Source: Pseudomonas fluorescens | GTDB lineage: Bacteria > Pseudomonadota > Gammaproteobacteria > Pseudomonadales > Pseudomonadaceae | DNA length: 64,000 nt | Direction: 5' to 3' | Assembly: GCF_018614775.1 (NCBI RefSeq) | Contig: NZ_JAGGOF010000016.1 | Location: forward strand, 1-64,000 | Shown: in pieces, positions 63,926 to 64,000 of the stretch | Numbering within the stretch: the stretch's first letter is position 1 | Layout: every line of letters starts with the position of its first letter | Notes under the pieces: model-generated | What the model was told of the DNA's origin: nothing | What the model saw: the letters and a program-made list of their open reading frames with translations, nothing else | Database searches by the model: none | Position numbers and translations under genes: made by a program

Positions 63926-64000
63926 ATGAACCTACAGAAAAACACCCAGTCTCTCGTCATGACCCTCATTGGTTTGGGCGCCATTGCTCCTGCGACGGGT
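63926..64000 (+). CDS. Start of a secreted or membrane protein (cut by window end)
   Basis: 25 codons from an ATG at 63926 preceded by GGATCGAG. The peptide has a basic-polar start and hydrophobic core (LVMTLIGLGAIAPA), so it looks like a signal peptide. Same strand as the cluster and 78 bp after the SRPBCC gene, so it may belong to it. The product cannot be told. Confidence 0.5.
   Translation, partial: MNLQKNTQSLVMTLIGLGAIAPATG

Overview
The window looks like a chromosomal segment of a Pseudomonas from the P. fluorescens lineage. This rests on high-GC coding sequence, dense REP/REPIN elements with a GTGGGAGCGAGC…GCTCGCGA core between genes, and typical pseudomonad families (OprD porin, DUF6124-like small protein, BdlA-like chemoreceptor, XylFGH importer, FdsGBAD formate dehydrogenase). 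I saw no tRNA, rRNA or CRISPR array.

Layout. (1) 0.2-6.9 kb: D-xylose uptake and isomerisation, xylR facing xylA-xylF-xylG-xylH. (2) 7.1-13.3 kb: a GGDEF/EAL protein and a histidine kinase that share almost the same membrane sensor, flanking a porin and a small PstS-like protein. (3) 13.4-15.8 kb: a structured RNA leader with a 93-aa gene, a 0.6-kb REPIN array, and a PixA/AidA-family gene. (4) 15.8-20.9 kb: NAD-linked formate dehydrogenase fdsG-B-A-D. (5) 21.3-26.1 kb: AT-richer Rhs/YD-repeat locus, split and frameshifted, with a toxin-like tip and a candidate immunity gene. (6) 26.2-36.7 kb: peptidase C26 and cyclase-family enzymes, a PAS/HWE kinase with its receiver, an S8 protease flanked by related short segments, an amidase, an OprD porin and a DUF488 gene. 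(7) 36.8-46.6 kb: a flavin/2Fe-2S reductase, chemoreceptor, LysR, GST, EAL protein, amino-acid permease, PLP dehydratase and AraC regulator. (8) 46.6-52.5 kb: an ABC importer in one operon with a large PHP/DUF3604-like enzyme, opposite a GntR regulator. (9) 52.6 kb to the end: a TetR regulator facing a biosynthetic operon.

The most striking element is the operon at 53.6-63.9 kb. It encodes an extended SDR, an adenylate-forming-fold protein with damaged catalytic motifs, a HAD-IB phosphatase, an FAD monooxygenase, a multi-ACP protein with two live and one dead carrier domain, a 1143-aa fusion of a ketosynthase, a degenerate ketosynthase and two AfsA hotdog domains, and an SRPBCC protein. AfsA domains make gamma-butyrolactone/butenolide signals in Streptomyces. 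Here the ketosynthase and AfsA parts are fused in a Gram-negative, a phosphatase is present that could remove the glycerol-derived phosphate, and a TetR gene is divergent. I infer a butenolide-like or related acyl product, either a signal or a specialised metabolite. An intrinsic terminator upstream of the first gene suggests premature termination control or a small RNA.
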